Positions 19,037-29,564 are shown, counted from the stretch's first letter. The stretch is DNA of 36,631 nt from Gammaproteobacteria bacterium (GCA_023265895.1 JAHFSE010000013.1:1-36631); one strand, 5' to 3'. A program made the numbers and translations. The notes: generated by a model from the letters alone, not told the origin.

Positions 19037-19495
19037 ATGATTTTTTCTCGATTATTGCTCATCACCGCATCCCTTGCTGTGAGTTTTTTTGCTACACCCC
19101 TATTGGCCGATGATCTAGATTTAACTCATTATCGAGGCAAGGTTGTTTATATTGATTTTTGGGCTTCTTGGTGCGGACCTTGCCGAGAATCCTTCCCTTG
19201 GATGAACAAAGTACTGGCAAAATATAAAAAAGAAGGGCTTGTCATTGTCGCGGTAAATTTAGACCAAGATAGAAAAGACGCGCAAAATTTTCTTAAAAAA
19301 ATTCCAGCTGATTTTCCCATTCTCTATAATCCAGATGCTTCTCTAGCAGAGAAATATCATATTATTGGTGTGCCAAGTGCTTTAATTTTTGATCGCCAAG
19401 GTAAATTGATTCATCAACACCCCGGATTCAATGCAAAACGCAGCATAGAATATGAACAAGTCATTCAAGCTGCTTTACAAGCGCAGGTTATCTAA
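19037..19495 (+). CDS. Exported TlpA/DsbE-like thioredoxin-fold protein
   Basis: Signal peptide-like N-terminus; YIDFWASWCGPCRESFPWMNKVL (CGPC). Confidence 0.88.
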   Translation: MIFSRLLLITASLAVSFFATPLLADDLDLTHYRGKVVYIDFWASWCGPCRESFPWMNKVLAKYKKEGLVIVAVNLDQDRKDAQNFLKKIPADFPILYNPDASLAEKYHIIGVPSALIFDRQGKLIHQHPGFNAKRSIEYEQVIQAALQAQVI

Positions 19496-19533
19496 TGCGC
19501 CCAAATCTATTCCCTGTTAGTTGAGCATTTTCA

Positions 19534-20214
19534 ATGAATATTTTACTCATTGAAGACGATCCTCTATTAGGTCAAGGTATTTTAAAAAGTTTGAAACAAC
19601 AAGGCTATTTGGCCGACTGGGTTCAGGATGGTCATACTGCTTATGCCGCCTTAAATGAAGGCAATTATGATTGTGCCATTTTAGATTTAGGTCTTCCACA
19701 TAGAGATGGTTTTGATATCTTAAAATCCATTAGACCTCAAAAAAAATTACCTATTTTAATTTTAACAGCTCGCGATACTCTAGAGGAAAAAATCAAAGGA
19801 CTCGATCTCGGTGCAGACGACTACCTAGTCAAACCCTTTGACGTAGAAGAACTTCATGCGCGCTTACGCGCTTTACTCCGTAGGCCACCGATGCTATTGG
19901 AAAAAATATTGCGGCAAGGCGCACTTACTTTAAATCCAGCCAATCATCAAGCACGCTATAATGACCGTCTCATTGAATTAACGCCCAATGAATACCAAAT
20001 ATTATTAGCATTGCTGATTCATAAAAATAAAGTGTTAACTAAAGAGCAGCTGCAACAAAAAATGAATGGCTGGTACGACGAAATTAATAGCAATACAGTT
20101 GAAGTACATATTCATAATTTACGAAAAAAAATTCCCATGTCTTTCATTAAAACCATTCGGGGCGTTGGTTATTGGGTACCGTCTTTAACATCAGAAGAAG
20201 ACGGTCATGTTTAA
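19534..20214 (+). CDS. OmpR-family response regulator (PmrA/QseB-like)
   Basis: MNILLIEDDPLLGQGILKSLKQQGY, DLGLPHRDGFDILKSI, LDLGADDYLVKPFDVEELHARLRALLRR, winged-helix C-terminus. Confidence 0.92.
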   Translation: MNILLIEDDPLLGQGILKSLKQQGYLADWVQDGHTAYAALNEGNYDCAILDLGLPHRDGFDILKSIRPQKKLPILILTARDTLEEKIKGLDLGADDYLVKPFDVEELHARLRALLRRPPMLLEKILRQGALTLNPANHQARYNDRLIELTPNEYQILLALLIHKNKVLTKEQLQQKMNGWYDEINSNTVEVHIHNLRKKIPMSFIKTIRGVGYWVPSLTSEEDGHV

Positions 20215-21622
20215 AATAAATTCGTTAAAAACCCAGTTGATTATTTCTTTATCTTTTTTATTATTTTGCGTGGACTTAGGCGTTGCCATGCTCAGTTATC
20301 ATGATGCTTTAACGGAAGTCGAAGAGCTTTTTGATGCACAGCTGGCACAATCAGCTCGTGTATTGTCAGGCACCTTATCTGATGAAATTACCCAATGGAA
20401 AAGCCAAACCTACTCAAAAAAATTCCCTATCATTTATAACAGCTGGGCACCAGTAGGAAAAGAAATTCTAGATGATAATCAACAAGCCTTAACAGCGGGT
20501 CATCGCTATGAAAGTAAAATTGCCTTTCAATTGTGGTCTGCTGAAAAAAAATTATGGATTCATTCTATCAGTGCACCCACTGAAATATTTGCACCTTGGC
20601 AACCCGGTTTTCATCATATACGCCATCAAGGCACTTTGTGGCGCATTTTCGTTTTACCCTTACCCAATCATCAAGCCTGGATGATCACTGCGGAAAATCA
20701 AGCGGTACGACAAGAGCTCAGTGAAGGCATTGCGACCCATATGATTCTAGGCCATCTTTTTTCTTTACCTATTGTGATCCTACTGATTAGTTTGTTAGTT
20801 AATCGCGCACTTAAACCCTTAGAAGCGCTCAGTTTAGAAATTCAACATCGCCACATGGATAATTTAGATCCAATTGCGCTAGAACGCTCTCCACAAGAAA
20901 TTTATCCCATTATTCAAGCACTCAATATTTTATTAGATCGATTGAAATTGAGTTGGCAGCAACAAAAAGAGTTCATTGCCGATGCAGCACATGAATTAAG
21001 AACTCCACTCGCCGCATTAAAAGTGCATGCACACAATTTAATGCATACAAAAACACGGATGGATGCTCAAGAATCTGCACAAGCCATTAATCAGGCTGTT
21101 GATCGTTGTAATAAATTAGTCCATCAATTACTGACACTGGCACGACAAGAACGCAATCTTAAAAAATCGATAGATCATCTCCATTTAGCTGCATTTTTTC
21201 GAGAAACAATCGCACAACATATGCCTCTCGCATTAAAAAAACAACAACACATACAATTAGACGTGGATGAAGCGCTCTATCTCAACACCCATACTGAATC
21301 TTTAAAAATATTACTGGATAATTTATTGATGAATGCCATTCAATACACGCCGATAAAGGGAAATATTTTTTGTTGCGTTACCACAAAAAATCAATCCATT
21401 CAAATCTCATTAGAAGACGATGGGCCTGGCATTCCGGAAAAAGAACGAGAAAAAATATTTCAACGTTTTTATCGAATTAATCGTTCACATGAAACAGAAG
21501 GTACTGGGCTAGGCTTGTCTATTTGTCAAAAAATTACTGCGCAATTAAATGGTACTTTAACGATTACTACAGCCATACAAACCGCAGGCGCTCGCTTTAC
21601 TTTAATCCTTCCTATGACTTAA
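20207..21622 (+). CDS. Sensor histidine kinase (PmrB/QseC-like)
   Basis: FIADAAHELRTPLAALKVH, DDGPGIPEKEREKIFQRFYR, GTGLGLSIC; overlaps the response regulator by 8 nt. Confidence 0.92.
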   Translation: MFKINSLKTQLIISLSFLLFCVDLGVAMLSYHDALTEVEELFDAQLAQSARVLSGTLSDEITQWKSQTYSKKFPIIYNSWAPVGKEILDDNQQALTAGHRYESKIAFQLWSAEKKLWIHSISAPTEIFAPWQPGFHHIRHQGTLWRIFVLPLPNHQAWMITAENQAVRQELSEGIATHMILGHLFSLPIVILLISLLVNRALKPLEALSLEIQHRHMDNLDPIALERSPQEIYPIIQALNILLDRLKLSWQQQKEFIADAAHELRTPLAALKVHAHNLMHTKTRMDAQESAQAINQAVDRCNKLVHQLLTLARQERNLKKSIDHLHLAAFFRETIAQHMPLALKKQQHIQLDVDEALYLNTHTESLKILLDNLLMNAIQYTPIKGNIFCCVTTKNQSIQISLEDDGPGIPEKEREKIFQRFYRINRSHETEGTGLGLSICQKITAQLNGTLTITTAIQTAGARFTLILPMT

Positions 21623-21640
21623 ATTTTATTGGATCACCCT

Positions 21641-23278
21641 ATGATGCAAAAATACAAAGACTATTTCTGGCCCTTATTGATACTGGGCACATTATTTTCT
21701 TGGTTGGCCGGTTATTTAGCCCATGGTTTATTTCCCATCGATGAAACGCGTTATGTCGCCATCGCATGGGAAATGTGGCATCAACATTCTTTTGCGCTGC
21801 CGATACTGAATGGACAAGCCTATAGCCATAAACCACCCCTACTTTTCTGGCTTATTCAATTAGGCTGGCAATTTTTGGGTGTCAATGATTGGTGGCCACG
21901 TTTAGTGCCGCTTATTTTTTCCTTAGCCTCTCTTGCATTGGTTGCTCGTCTCAATACTCTGTTATTTCCTCAGGGGAAACAAACTGCTCGTTACGCTGTG
22001 CTTATTTTAGCTTCTAGTTGGGCATGGATTCTTGATTCGTCTTTAGTCATGTTCGATATTATTTTAACTTTTTTTATTTTACTGGCTGTTTTAGGTTCAA
22101 CATTAGCCATTATTCAACAAAAGAAATGGGGCTGGTTACTCTATAGTATCGGATTAGCTTGTGGCTTATTAACAAAAGGACCTGCTTGTTTTATCTATAT
22201 TTTGTCTTTCAGCATTTTACTGATTTGTTTTGCAAATCAATCAAGCCGCATGAAACAAGCCAGTTTATTATTTGCATCTACACTACTGGGTATTGCCTTT
22301 GCTAGCCTATGGATTGCTGCTTTATTTAGCGCCATTGGCGATACGACTTATCTCTATCATTTATTGTGGACCCAAACAGCTCATCGAGTCGTTAAATCAT
22401 TTGCTCATCAACATCCTTTTTGGTGGTATTTACCATTGCTGATTTTATTGTTCTTACCCTGGAGCTTAATCCCTAAAACATGGCAAGTCATTCGGAATTA
22501 CCCATCTCTTTGGCAAGATTGGACTACCCGATTATTATGCGGATGGATATTAATTCCTTTAGCAATTTTCAGTGCTATTAGTGGAAAACAAATTCACTAT
22601 CTCATCCCTATGTTACCCGCATGGAGTTTGTTGTTAGCTAATCGAATGAATCTTAATATCACAAAAAAAGATTTAATAGCGCCTGTATTATTCGTTATTT
22701 TTATTGCGATTATTCTTATCGGTGTTAATTTTTTCCATCTGAAAGCATCCTTAACCTGGTTACAACATATTCCTTTGTTAGCCCTCTCTGCTTTGATTGC
22801 GCTCGCTATTTGGTTACTACTCGATATAGGCCTATCACCATTTATTAAAATGACGTTCTTTTCATTAATTTTTATTGCTCTGCTACAAATTACCCTGGGT
22901 GGCACTGCTTATCAAAATTATAATACGCATTTAGTTGGCAAATTACTGAAAGAATATGAAATACAGCATCGACCCATTGGTTTTTTTGGAGGTCATTATG
23001 CGGGAGAATTTAATTTTTATGGCCGGTTACAACAGCCCATCTTGTCTTTTTCAAGAAAAGAAATTTCCTCTTGGATTCAAGCCTATCCACAGGGTGTTTT
23101 AATTATTGCAATGCGGCAATCCGATCGCAATGCTAAAGAAAAATCACTGCATTTCCAATCCTATCGTGGACAGTATTTAGGGTTATGGAGCAGCGAACAA
23201 TTAAACACAGATCCCCGTCTGATGCATTTTTTAATGCAGGCAGGTGATGGGGATCGAGTCAAAGATCAAGTAGATTAG
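21641..23278 (+). CDS. ArnT-like GT83-type integral-membrane glycosyltransferase
   Basis: LFPIDETRYVAIAWEMWHQHSFALPILNGQAYSHKPPLLFWLIQLGWQFLGVNDWWPRLV, many TM segments. Track start 21629 is TTG; ATG 21641 preferred. Confidence 0.85.
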   Translation: MMQKYKDYFWPLLILGTLFSWLAGYLAHGLFPIDETRYVAIAWEMWHQHSFALPILNGQAYSHKPPLLFWLIQLGWQFLGVNDWWPRLVPLIFSLASLALVARLNTLLFPQGKQTARYAVLILASSWAWILDSSLVMFDIILTFFILLAVLGSTLAIIQQKKWGWLLYSIGLACGLLTKGPACFIYILSFSILLICFANQSSRMKQASLLFASTLLGIAFASLWIAALFSAIGDTTYLYHLLWTQTAHRVVKSFAHQHPFWWYLPLLILLFLPWSLIPKTWQVIRNYPSLWQDWTTRLLCGWILIPLAIFSAISGKQIHYLIPMLPAWSLLLANRMNLNITKKDLIAPVLFVIFIAIILIGVNFFHLKASLTWLQHIPLLALSALIALAIWLLLDIGLSPFIKMTFFSLIFIALLQITLGGTAYQNYNTHLVGKLLKEYEIQHRPIGFFGGHYAGEFNFYGRLQQPILSFSRKEISSWIQAYPQGVLIIAMRQSDRNAKEKSLHFQSYRGQYLGLWSSEQLNTDPRLMHFLMQAGDGDRVKDQVD

Positions 23279-23292
23279 CAAGTTATAAGATT

Positions 23293-23313
23293 GGGCAGAC
23301 ACAACATCTGCCC
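23293..23313. terminator. Hairpin between convergent genes (possible terminator)
   Basis: GGGCAGA CACAACA TCTGCCC between the glycosyltransferase stop (23278) and the degP-like stop (23331); a T run follows only loosely on the minus strand. Confidence 0.5.
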
Positions 23314-23330
23314 CTAAAAAAGGGCTGAGT

Positions 23331-24779
23331 TTATTCAATACGAATTGGAATAAATAAAGGGCTTCCTTGTCGATAAATTTGTATCGGCACCACTTGACCC
23401 GATTTTAATAAACGCAAAGCATTCATAAAATCAGCGACAGAATTCACTGGCTTATAATTCATTAAAACAATCACGTCTCTCGGCTTCAGCCCTACTTTTG
23501 TCGCAAAACCACCATAGACCCGAGTCACTAAAATACCTGAGGGTACTTGCAGTTGTTGTTTTTCTTGGGCATTTAAATCCGCAACTTCAATGCCTATTTT
23601 ATTCGGTAGTGTGAGGGGTTGTGGCATTTTATTTTGAGCCAATGTTGGTGTTTCAGGTAACAAACCCACTTTGACTTTCACTGATGCGGGAGCACCTTCA
23701 CGAATGATTTTTAATGTTACTTCCGTTCCCGGTTTTTTACGGCCCACCAACGGCGGTAATTCAGCAGCAAAGGGTAAATCTTGTCCTTCAAAATTAATCA
23801 CTAAATCTCCTGCTTTTAGACCCGCTTGTGCAGCAGGGCCATCGGGTTGTACAGAAGAAATTAATGCGCCCGCAGGTTTTTCTAATTTCAAAGATTCTGC
23901 TAAATCACGATTGACTTCTTGAATAGAGACACCCAACCAACCTCGCTCGACTTTACCCTGCTCACGAATTTGACTAATCACTTCCATGGCAATATCCATA
24001 GGAATCGCAAAGGATAATCCCATAAATCCGCCAGTACGGCTGTAAATTTGCGAATTCACGCCCACAACCTCACCCTGCAAATTAAACAACGGCCCACCAG
24101 AATTACCAGGATTGATCGCAACATCGGTTTGAATAAAAGAAACATAATTGTCATTGGGTAAACTGCGATCTTTTGCACTCACAATGCCTGCCGTTGCTGA
24201 ACGAGTAAAACCATAGGGTGAACCGATCGCCAATACCCATTCACCCACTTTTAATTCCCTCGAATGACCTATTTTTACTGCAGGTAACCCTTTGGCTTTT
24301 ATTTTCAGTAAAGCAAGATCGCTACGAGGATCCGTACCTACCACTTGCGCAACTAATTCTCGGCGATCCTCCAAGCTCACCATCACTTCATCAGCGTCGG
24401 CAACCACGTGATTGTTAGTAATGACATAACCATCTTCTGATACGATAAAGCCAGACCCTAATGATTGCCGGGTTTGATCGGGTACATCAAAGGGTATCTC
24501 ACCAAAAAAACGACGAAAAATTTCCGGGATCTGTTGATCATCGCCGGCAATATTAGCTTGCGATTGTGGCTTCGCTTTATGAAAACTGCTGATGTTTACA
24601 ACGGACTTACCATAGGTTTCTACCAACTGGGTAAAATCGGGATAGTTAGTAGAAGACGCAGCAACAACATTCACGGTCCACAGTATGTTAAATCCAACAA
24701 TGAACAGAACGAATTTTGAATATTTCATAAACATTCTCAATAAACTCACGAAAAAAATGGAATAATAAAACAGCACCAC
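23331..24779 (-). CDS. mucD: HtrA-family periplasmic serine protease (DegP/MucD-like); translation may start downstream at MKYSKF
   Basis: GSGFIVSEDGYVITNNHVVADADEV, SDLALLKI, TDVAINPGNSGGPLFNLQGEVVGVNSQ, two PDZ-like regions. Confidence 0.92.
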   Translation of the reverse strand: MVLFYYSIFFVSLLRMFMKYSKFVLFIVGFNILWTVNVVAASSTNYPDFTQLVETYGKSVVNISSFHKAKPQSQANIAGDDQQIPEIFRRFFGEIPFDVPDQTRQSLGSGFIVSEDGYVITNNHVVADADEVMVSLEDRRELVAQVVGTDPRSDLALLKIKAKGLPAVKIGHSRELKVGEWVLAIGSPYGFTRSATAGIVSAKDRSLPNDNYVSFIQTDVAINPGNSGGPLFNLQGEVVGVNSQIYSRTGGFMGLSFAIPMDIAMEVISQIREQGKVERGWLGVSIQEVNRDLAESLKLEKPAGALISSVQPDGPAAQAGLKAGDLVINFEGQDLPFAAELPPLVGRKKPGTEVTLKIIREGAPASVKVKVGLLPETPTLAQNKMPQPLTLPNKIGIEVADLNAQEKQQLQVPSGILVTRVYGGFATKVGLKPRDVIVLMNYKPVNSVADFMNALRLLKSGQVVPIQIYRQGSPLFIPIRIE

Positions 24780-24847
24780 AGTATAGGGCGCCCCTACAAT
24801 CTCCGCTATAATCCTAACCCTAGCTTCATTAAGATTTTCTTAAAATT

Positions 24848-26437
24848 ATGAGTCAATATCTTCACGATGTATTAATTATTGGTAGCGGTGCTTCAGGGCT
24901 CAGCTTAGCATTAAAATTAGCACCGATTGCGCGCGTTGCTGTATTAAGTAAGGGGGATTTCACAGCCGCCAATACTTTTTATGCGCAAGGTGGCGTTGCT
25001 GCCGTTATGGATAAATCGGACTCTATCGAAGCACATATTCAAGATACCTTGAATGCAGGCGGTGGATTATGCGATGAAAATGCGGTGCGTTTTACCGTAG
25101 AAAATGGCCCTATTGCTATTCAATGGCTGATAGAACAGGGCGTTAATTTTACTAAAACAAAAGATGCTCAAGGCGAAGAAGAATTACATCTGACTCAAGA
25201 AGGTGGACACACACATCGCCGTATTTTGCACGCAGCGGATGCCACTGGATTGGAAATTTCCAATAGCCTAACACAGCAAGCACGAGCACATCCTAACATC
25301 GAATTTTTTGAGAATCGCATTGCGGTAGATTTAATTACCACAGCCAAATTAGGCCTGTCATATAATCATTGTATAGGTGCCTACGTATTGGATAAAAAAT
25401 CAGGCAGCGTTGATGTATTTAAAGCAAAATGTGTGGCTTTAGCGACGGGTGGCGCTAGTAAAGCTTATTTGTATACTTCAAACCCAGATGTTGCGACAGG
25501 CGATGGTATTGCTATGGCGTGGCGCGTAGGTTGTACTATTGCGAACATGGAATTTAATCAGTTTCACCCCACTTGTTTATACCATCCTAACGGCCAATCT
25601 TTTTTAATCAGTGAAGCATTGCGTGGCGAAGGTGCGATTTTGCGTTTGCCTAATGGCGAACCTTTTATGCAACGATTTGATGCCCGCGCTGAATTAGCGC
25701 CACGAGATATTGTTGCGCGCGCCATTGATCACGAAATGAAACGCCTGGGTGCTGCCTGTTTATATTTAGATATCAGCCATCAATCTGTTGAATTTATTAC
25801 TGAACATTTCCCAACGATTTATGATAAATGCTTAAGCCTTGGAATAGATATCAGTCATGAGCCCATTCCAATTGTGCCTGCAGCACATTACACCTGCGGC
25901 GGCGTACTGACGAATTTACAGGGCGCTTCTTCCGTAGCTGGACTATACGCCTTGGGTGAAACTGCTTGCACCGGATTACATGGCGCTAATCGCATGGCCA
26001 GTAATTCTTTATTAGAGTGTTTAGTCTTTGCTTTTTCTGCTGCAGAACATATTCAGCAACAACTCCAGCAAATTTATTTACCCGAACATATTCCTGCCTG
26101 GGATGAAAGCCAAGTCACCAACTCCGATGAGGACATAGTGATCTCGCATAACTGGCATGAATTACGGCAATTTATGTGGGATTACGTTGGCATTGTGCGA
26201 ACGGACAAACGACTGCAGAGGGCCAAACATCGAGTTGATTTATTAATCAAAGAAATTACGGAATATTATTCGAATTATAAAATCAGTAGCGATTTAATTG
26301 AATTACGCAATCTAACCACCGTTGCTGATTTAATTATTTGCTCTGCATTGCAACGCCGCGAGAGTCGTGGCCTGCATTATACTTTAGATTATCCAAAGTT
26401 ACTGACGCAGGCACACAACACGCTGCTGCAAGCTTAA
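24848..26437 (+). CDS. nadB: L-aspartate oxidase
   Basis: DVLIIGSGASGLSLALKLAP, NTFYAQGGVAAVMD, EGGHTHRRILHAADATG, EFNQFHPTCLYHP, HYTCGGVLTN, GLHGANRMASNSLLECLVF. Confidence 0.95.
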   Translation: MSQYLHDVLIIGSGASGLSLALKLAPIARVAVLSKGDFTAANTFYAQGGVAAVMDKSDSIEAHIQDTLNAGGGLCDENAVRFTVENGPIAIQWLIEQGVNFTKTKDAQGEEELHLTQEGGHTHRRILHAADATGLEISNSLTQQARAHPNIEFFENRIAVDLITTAKLGLSYNHCIGAYVLDKKSGSVDVFKAKCVALATGGASKAYLYTSNPDVATGDGIAMAWRVGCTIANMEFNQFHPTCLYHPNGQSFLISEALRGEGAILRLPNGEPFMQRFDARAELAPRDIVARAIDHEMKRLGAACLYLDISHQSVEFITEHFPTIYDKCLSLGIDISHEPIPIVPAAHYTCGGVLTNLQGASSVAGLYALGETACTGLHGANRMASNSLLECLVFAFSAAEHIQQQLQQIYLPEHIPAWDESQVTNSDEDIVISHNWHELRQFMWDYVGIVRTDKRLQRAKHRVDLLIKEITEYYSNYKISSDLIELRNLTTVADLIICSALQRRESRGLHYTLDYPKLLTQAHNTLLQA

Positions 26438-26444
26438 GCGCCTG

Positions 26445-26819
26445 CTACTGACATTGAGAAAGAAAAGGATACAAGTCACATAAAGATGAGCCACCAGACG
26501 AAGAGCTGCTGCTACTACTGGATGAGGTTCCACTGCTCGAGGTACCTGAAGAAGAACTACTGCTGCTACCGCTAGACGATGTACCACTACTTGAGGTACC
26601 CGATGAAGAACTGCTACTACTCGACGAACTGGAAGAGGAGTCTATCGGCACGGTACCAGAAGGCGTACTAACAAAACCACCACTAGAAGAATCTGTTGTC
26701 GTTGACCCAACAAAGGTTCCTGAAGCACCGCCACCACAACCTGGCAATACTGCACTTAGTATCATAGCAGCACTTACAATGAGCATACGAAGCCAACATT
26801 GTCGAATAAATTGCACCAT
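26445..26819 (-). CDS. Serine-rich low-complexity lipoprotein
   Basis: Start MVQFIRQCWLRMLIVSAAMILSAVLPGCGGG (lipobox LPGC), then Ser/Gly/Thr tract SSSSSSSSSSSSSGTSSSGTSSSGSSSSSSSGTSSSGTSSSS, then LCDLYPFLSQCQ. Confidence 0.7.
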   Translation of the reverse strand: MVQFIRQCWLRMLIVSAAMILSAVLPGCGGGASGTFVGSTTTDSSSGGFVSTPSGTVPIDSSSSSSSSSSSSSGTSSSGTSSSGSSSSSSSGTSSSGTSSSSSSSSSSGGSSLCDLYPFLSQCQ

Positions 26820-26878
26820 AAATAGTTCCTCAGAAGACGCGATTTTTTTATTGAGAACTAACAATAATCATCTGTAGG

Positions 26879-27454
26879 CTAAGCCTGTTTAAATTTTTGA
26901 AGCTGATAAAAAAGCTTCCTTATCAGCCCCATCCTATCATTATCCTTTTGAGTAGGCAAAGAAGTCCCATCAAGATGGGCATGCCTTAGCAACATTAATA
27001 ATCGTCGATAATCCTCGCGATTCGCTGCTTGAGGAAATAGGATTAAAGTAAATTTTTGTACAATGCGCATTTGTGATTGGTCAATCACACCCACGCTCAA
27101 TAAGCAAAACCAAGGCATTAACCAAATAGGCGAATCGAAAACAACCGAATGACGCAACTGCCCTACTTGCAACAGCCAACCTTGCAGAGGCTGATGTATC
27201 AAACGATGGGGTTGCTTGCTCGTGCCAACGACCCAACGGCGCCAATGGAAATAAAAACTGCCGATAACCATACTGATGCATAATAGTTTCAGTAACCACC
27301 CTATCCCAGAACAAAGCACCCCCAAACTGGCCAACCCATGACTGAACCACAGGAGCACTTGTATTCCACGCGCGCCTATCAACGGCAAATTAAGCGGCCA
27401 AGCTACAGAGTAAGTCGTCAACCATTGCTTTGAGTTGCGCATCCTGAGGTTCAC
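26879..27454 (-). CDS. ygfX: YgfX-like (CptA) membrane protein
   Basis: Two N-terminal hydrophobic segments, SPIWLMPWFCLLSVGVID, EDYRRLLMLLRHA; overlaps sdhE. Confidence 0.7.
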   Translation of the reverse strand: MNLRMRNSKQWLTTYSVAWPLNLPLIGARGIQVLLWFSHGLASLGVLCSGIGWLLKLLCISMVIGSFYFHWRRWVVGTSKQPHRLIHQPLQGWLLQVGQLRHSVVFDSPIWLMPWFCLLSVGVIDQSQMRIVQKFTLILFPQAANREDYRRLLMLLRHAHLDGTSLPTQKDNDRMGLIRKLFYQLQKFKQA

Positions 27455-27644
27455 TCCGATGGGTTAACCATTCAAATAAATCAGCATCTTCACAAGTGAG
27501 TAATCGCTCAAACAAAGCTTGACGATCTGCCGTTAATGTTAGGTAATACCGTTCGAAAAAAGCTTGCAGCAATATTTCAACTTCTTTGATGCCACGCCGG
27601 CAGCGCCATCTTAACCGGTTCAATTTCGCATCAAATTCGTTCAT
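27390..27644 (-). CDS. sdhE: FAD assembly factor SdhE (YgfY/CptB)
   Basis: NRLRWRCRRGIKEVEILLQAFFERYY...ALFERLLTCEDADLFEWLT. Confidence 0.9.
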   Translation of the reverse strand: MNEFDAKLNRLRWRCRRGIKEVEILLQAFFERYYLTLTADRQALFERLLTCEDADLFEWLTHRSEPQDAQLKAMVDDLLCSLAA

Positions 27645-27753
27645 AACACCTACTCAATGATTGAATTAAAGCGGCGATCCTAGCATATTTTCTCTTGCCG
27701 TTGCCCCTCGGTTCAACAGGTGCAAAAAATAAAAGCAATCCTCATTTAATACA

Positions 27754-28746
27754 ATGGAATTTTTTATGTCTGAGATTGAATTAAGCATGACGCATCCAGA
27801 AAATTTTTCTTCGATATCGATGCTAACAACACACTGGATGACAGTAACTTCTCTGGGAATCCTACAAATCAGTGGCGACGGCGCTAGAAAATTATTACAA
27901 GGACAATTGACCTGTGATGTAGCAACAATCACAACGACACAAGCTTCACTCGGAGCACTCTGTAATATCAAAGGCAGAGCGATGAGTGGTTTTTATTTAG
28001 CGCTGTTTAATGAAAACTATTACCTCATCGCTCCACGCAATTTAATGAGCAAAATCTTACAGACATTGAAAAAATATGCGCTATTTTTTCCCGTCACACT
28101 GACAGACCTCAGCGATCAATGGACATTGCTGGGACTGGTTGGCGCTGCGGCATCCACTCAACTAGCGATGCATTCCGAAACAGTGTCTCTTGCTAATTTT
28201 TGCAGCAGCGCATCTCTCAAGCAACAAAGTGGCTTCTTAGTTAATCTCTCTATTCACGAAACATCGCCGCGCTATTTACTCTGTTTGTCGCCACAAGCCG
28301 TACCACCCATAATTGAATCAATCCAAACATCAGCACAATTATCGGATACTTTTTGGCAGTGGTTAGATATTCAAGCAGGCTTAAGTTTACTAGATGAAAA
28401 AACCAGCGAAATTTTTGTACCGCTCGAATTAAATTATGAAAAATTGGCCGGTATCAGCTTTAAAAAAGGTTGTTATACCGGACAAGAAGTCATTGCTCGC
28501 ATTTATTATCGTGGATATTTAAAACAGCAGCTGAGACGTTTTATTATTTCAACAGCTGTAACAGCTCATCCACTGCAAGCTATTTATAATTCAGCCGGTG
28601 ATGAATCTGGACAAGTCATCCAGGTAATCACAGATACCTATCAAACAGAAGGATTGGCTCTAATAAGAGAAGACCAACTAGAACAACCACTGCACATCAA
28701 GGATGCATTAGGAATCTATCCATGCCTTATCCAAGCTGCCAATTAA
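27754..28746 (+). CDS. ygfZ: Folate-binding protein YgfZ
   Basis: [53 protein letters not shown]. Confidence 0.92.
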   Translation: MEFFMSEIELSMTHPENFSSISMLTTHWMTVTSLGILQISGDGARKLLQGQLTCDVATITTTQASLGALCNIKGRAMSGFYLALFNENYYLIAPRNLMSKILQTLKKYALFFPVTLTDLSDQWTLLGLVGAAASTQLAMHSETVSLANFCSSASLKQQSGFLVNLSIHETSPRYLLCLSPQAVPPIIESIQTSAQLSDTFWQWLDIQAGLSLLDEKTSEIFVPLELNYEKLAGISFKKGCYTGQEVIARIYYRGYLKQQLRRFIISTAVTAHPLQAIYNSAGDESGQVIQVITDTYQTEGLALIREDQLEQPLHIKDALGIYPCLIQAAN

Positions 28747-29443
28747 TCGCTTGATGTCCTAAATAGGCATTGGCTCGACTGAAATGGTGCTGACCGAAAA
28801 ATCCACGAGATGCTGATAAGGGCGAAGGATGATGGGATTGCAACACCAAATGTTTCTGCCCATCAATCATGGCGCCTTTGCGTTGTGCATATCCGCCCCA
28901 TAACATGAAGACCAAACCAGAGCGGTGTTGATTCAGCTGTGCAATGATCACATCCGTAAAACGTTCCCAACCTTTACCCTGATGTGCCGCAGCTTGGCCA
29001 CGCTCCACCGTCAAAACACTGTTTAATAATAAAACACCGCGATCAGCCCAGGCCTGCAAACAACCTTGACGACCATTATCAATACCCAAATCTTGCTGCA
29101 ATTCGATAAAAATATTTTTTAATGAGGGCGGCAAAGGCACACCAGGCAAAACAGAAAAACACAAACCATGGGCCTGATTGGGTCCATGATAGGGATCCTG
29201 TCCTAAAATCACTACTTTCACTTGATCAAATGGCGTGGAATTCAGCGCATTAAAAATCAATGGTCCCGGTGGATAAATGACTTTGCCACGCTGTTTTTCT
29301 TGCAACAAAAATTGCCGCAATTTCTGCATGTAATCCTGTTCAAATTCTTGAGCTAACACCCGCTGCCAAGAGGCTTCCAGTTGGATAGACCGAGTGGAAG
29401 GCATGACTTGCGCAAGTGTTGAAGGATGTTCTATGGTTTCCAT
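28727..29443 (-). CDS. ung: Uracil-DNA glycosylase
   Basis: [71 protein letters not shown]. Confidence 0.96.
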   Translation of the reverse strand: METIEHPSTLAQVMPSTRSIQLEASWQRVLAQEFEQDYMQKLRQFLLQEKQRGKVIYPPGPLIFNALNSTPFDQVKVVILGQDPYHGPNQAHGLCFSVLPGVPLPPSLKNIFIELQQDLGIDNGRQGCLQAWADRGVLLLNSVLTVERGQAAAHQGKGWERFTDVIIAQLNQHRSGLVFMLWGGYAQRKGAMIDGQKHLVLQSHHPSPLSASRGFFGQHHFSRANAYLGHQAINWQLG

Positions 29444-29564
29444 GGTGCCTATAAAATAGTGCTATGAGCCTGTTTAAAATGTTTGCATACAAAGATTATT
29501 TCTAGATCCGCAAAGGCTTGAGTAATCTACCACGACTTCCGCTCATATTATCTTGGAAAGACTT

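Noticed and set aside
21639-22905. Minus ORFs 21639-21836 and 22597-22905
   Set aside because: Antisense to the well-supported ArnT-like gene.
26500-26640. CRISPR or tandem DNA repeat in the Ser-rich region
   Set aside because: Similarity is at the amino-acid level with mixed codons; no constant repeat/spacer structure.
27081-27971. Minus ORFs 27081-27350 and 27666-27971
   Set aside because: The first is an alternate frame of ygfX, the second antisense to ygfZ.
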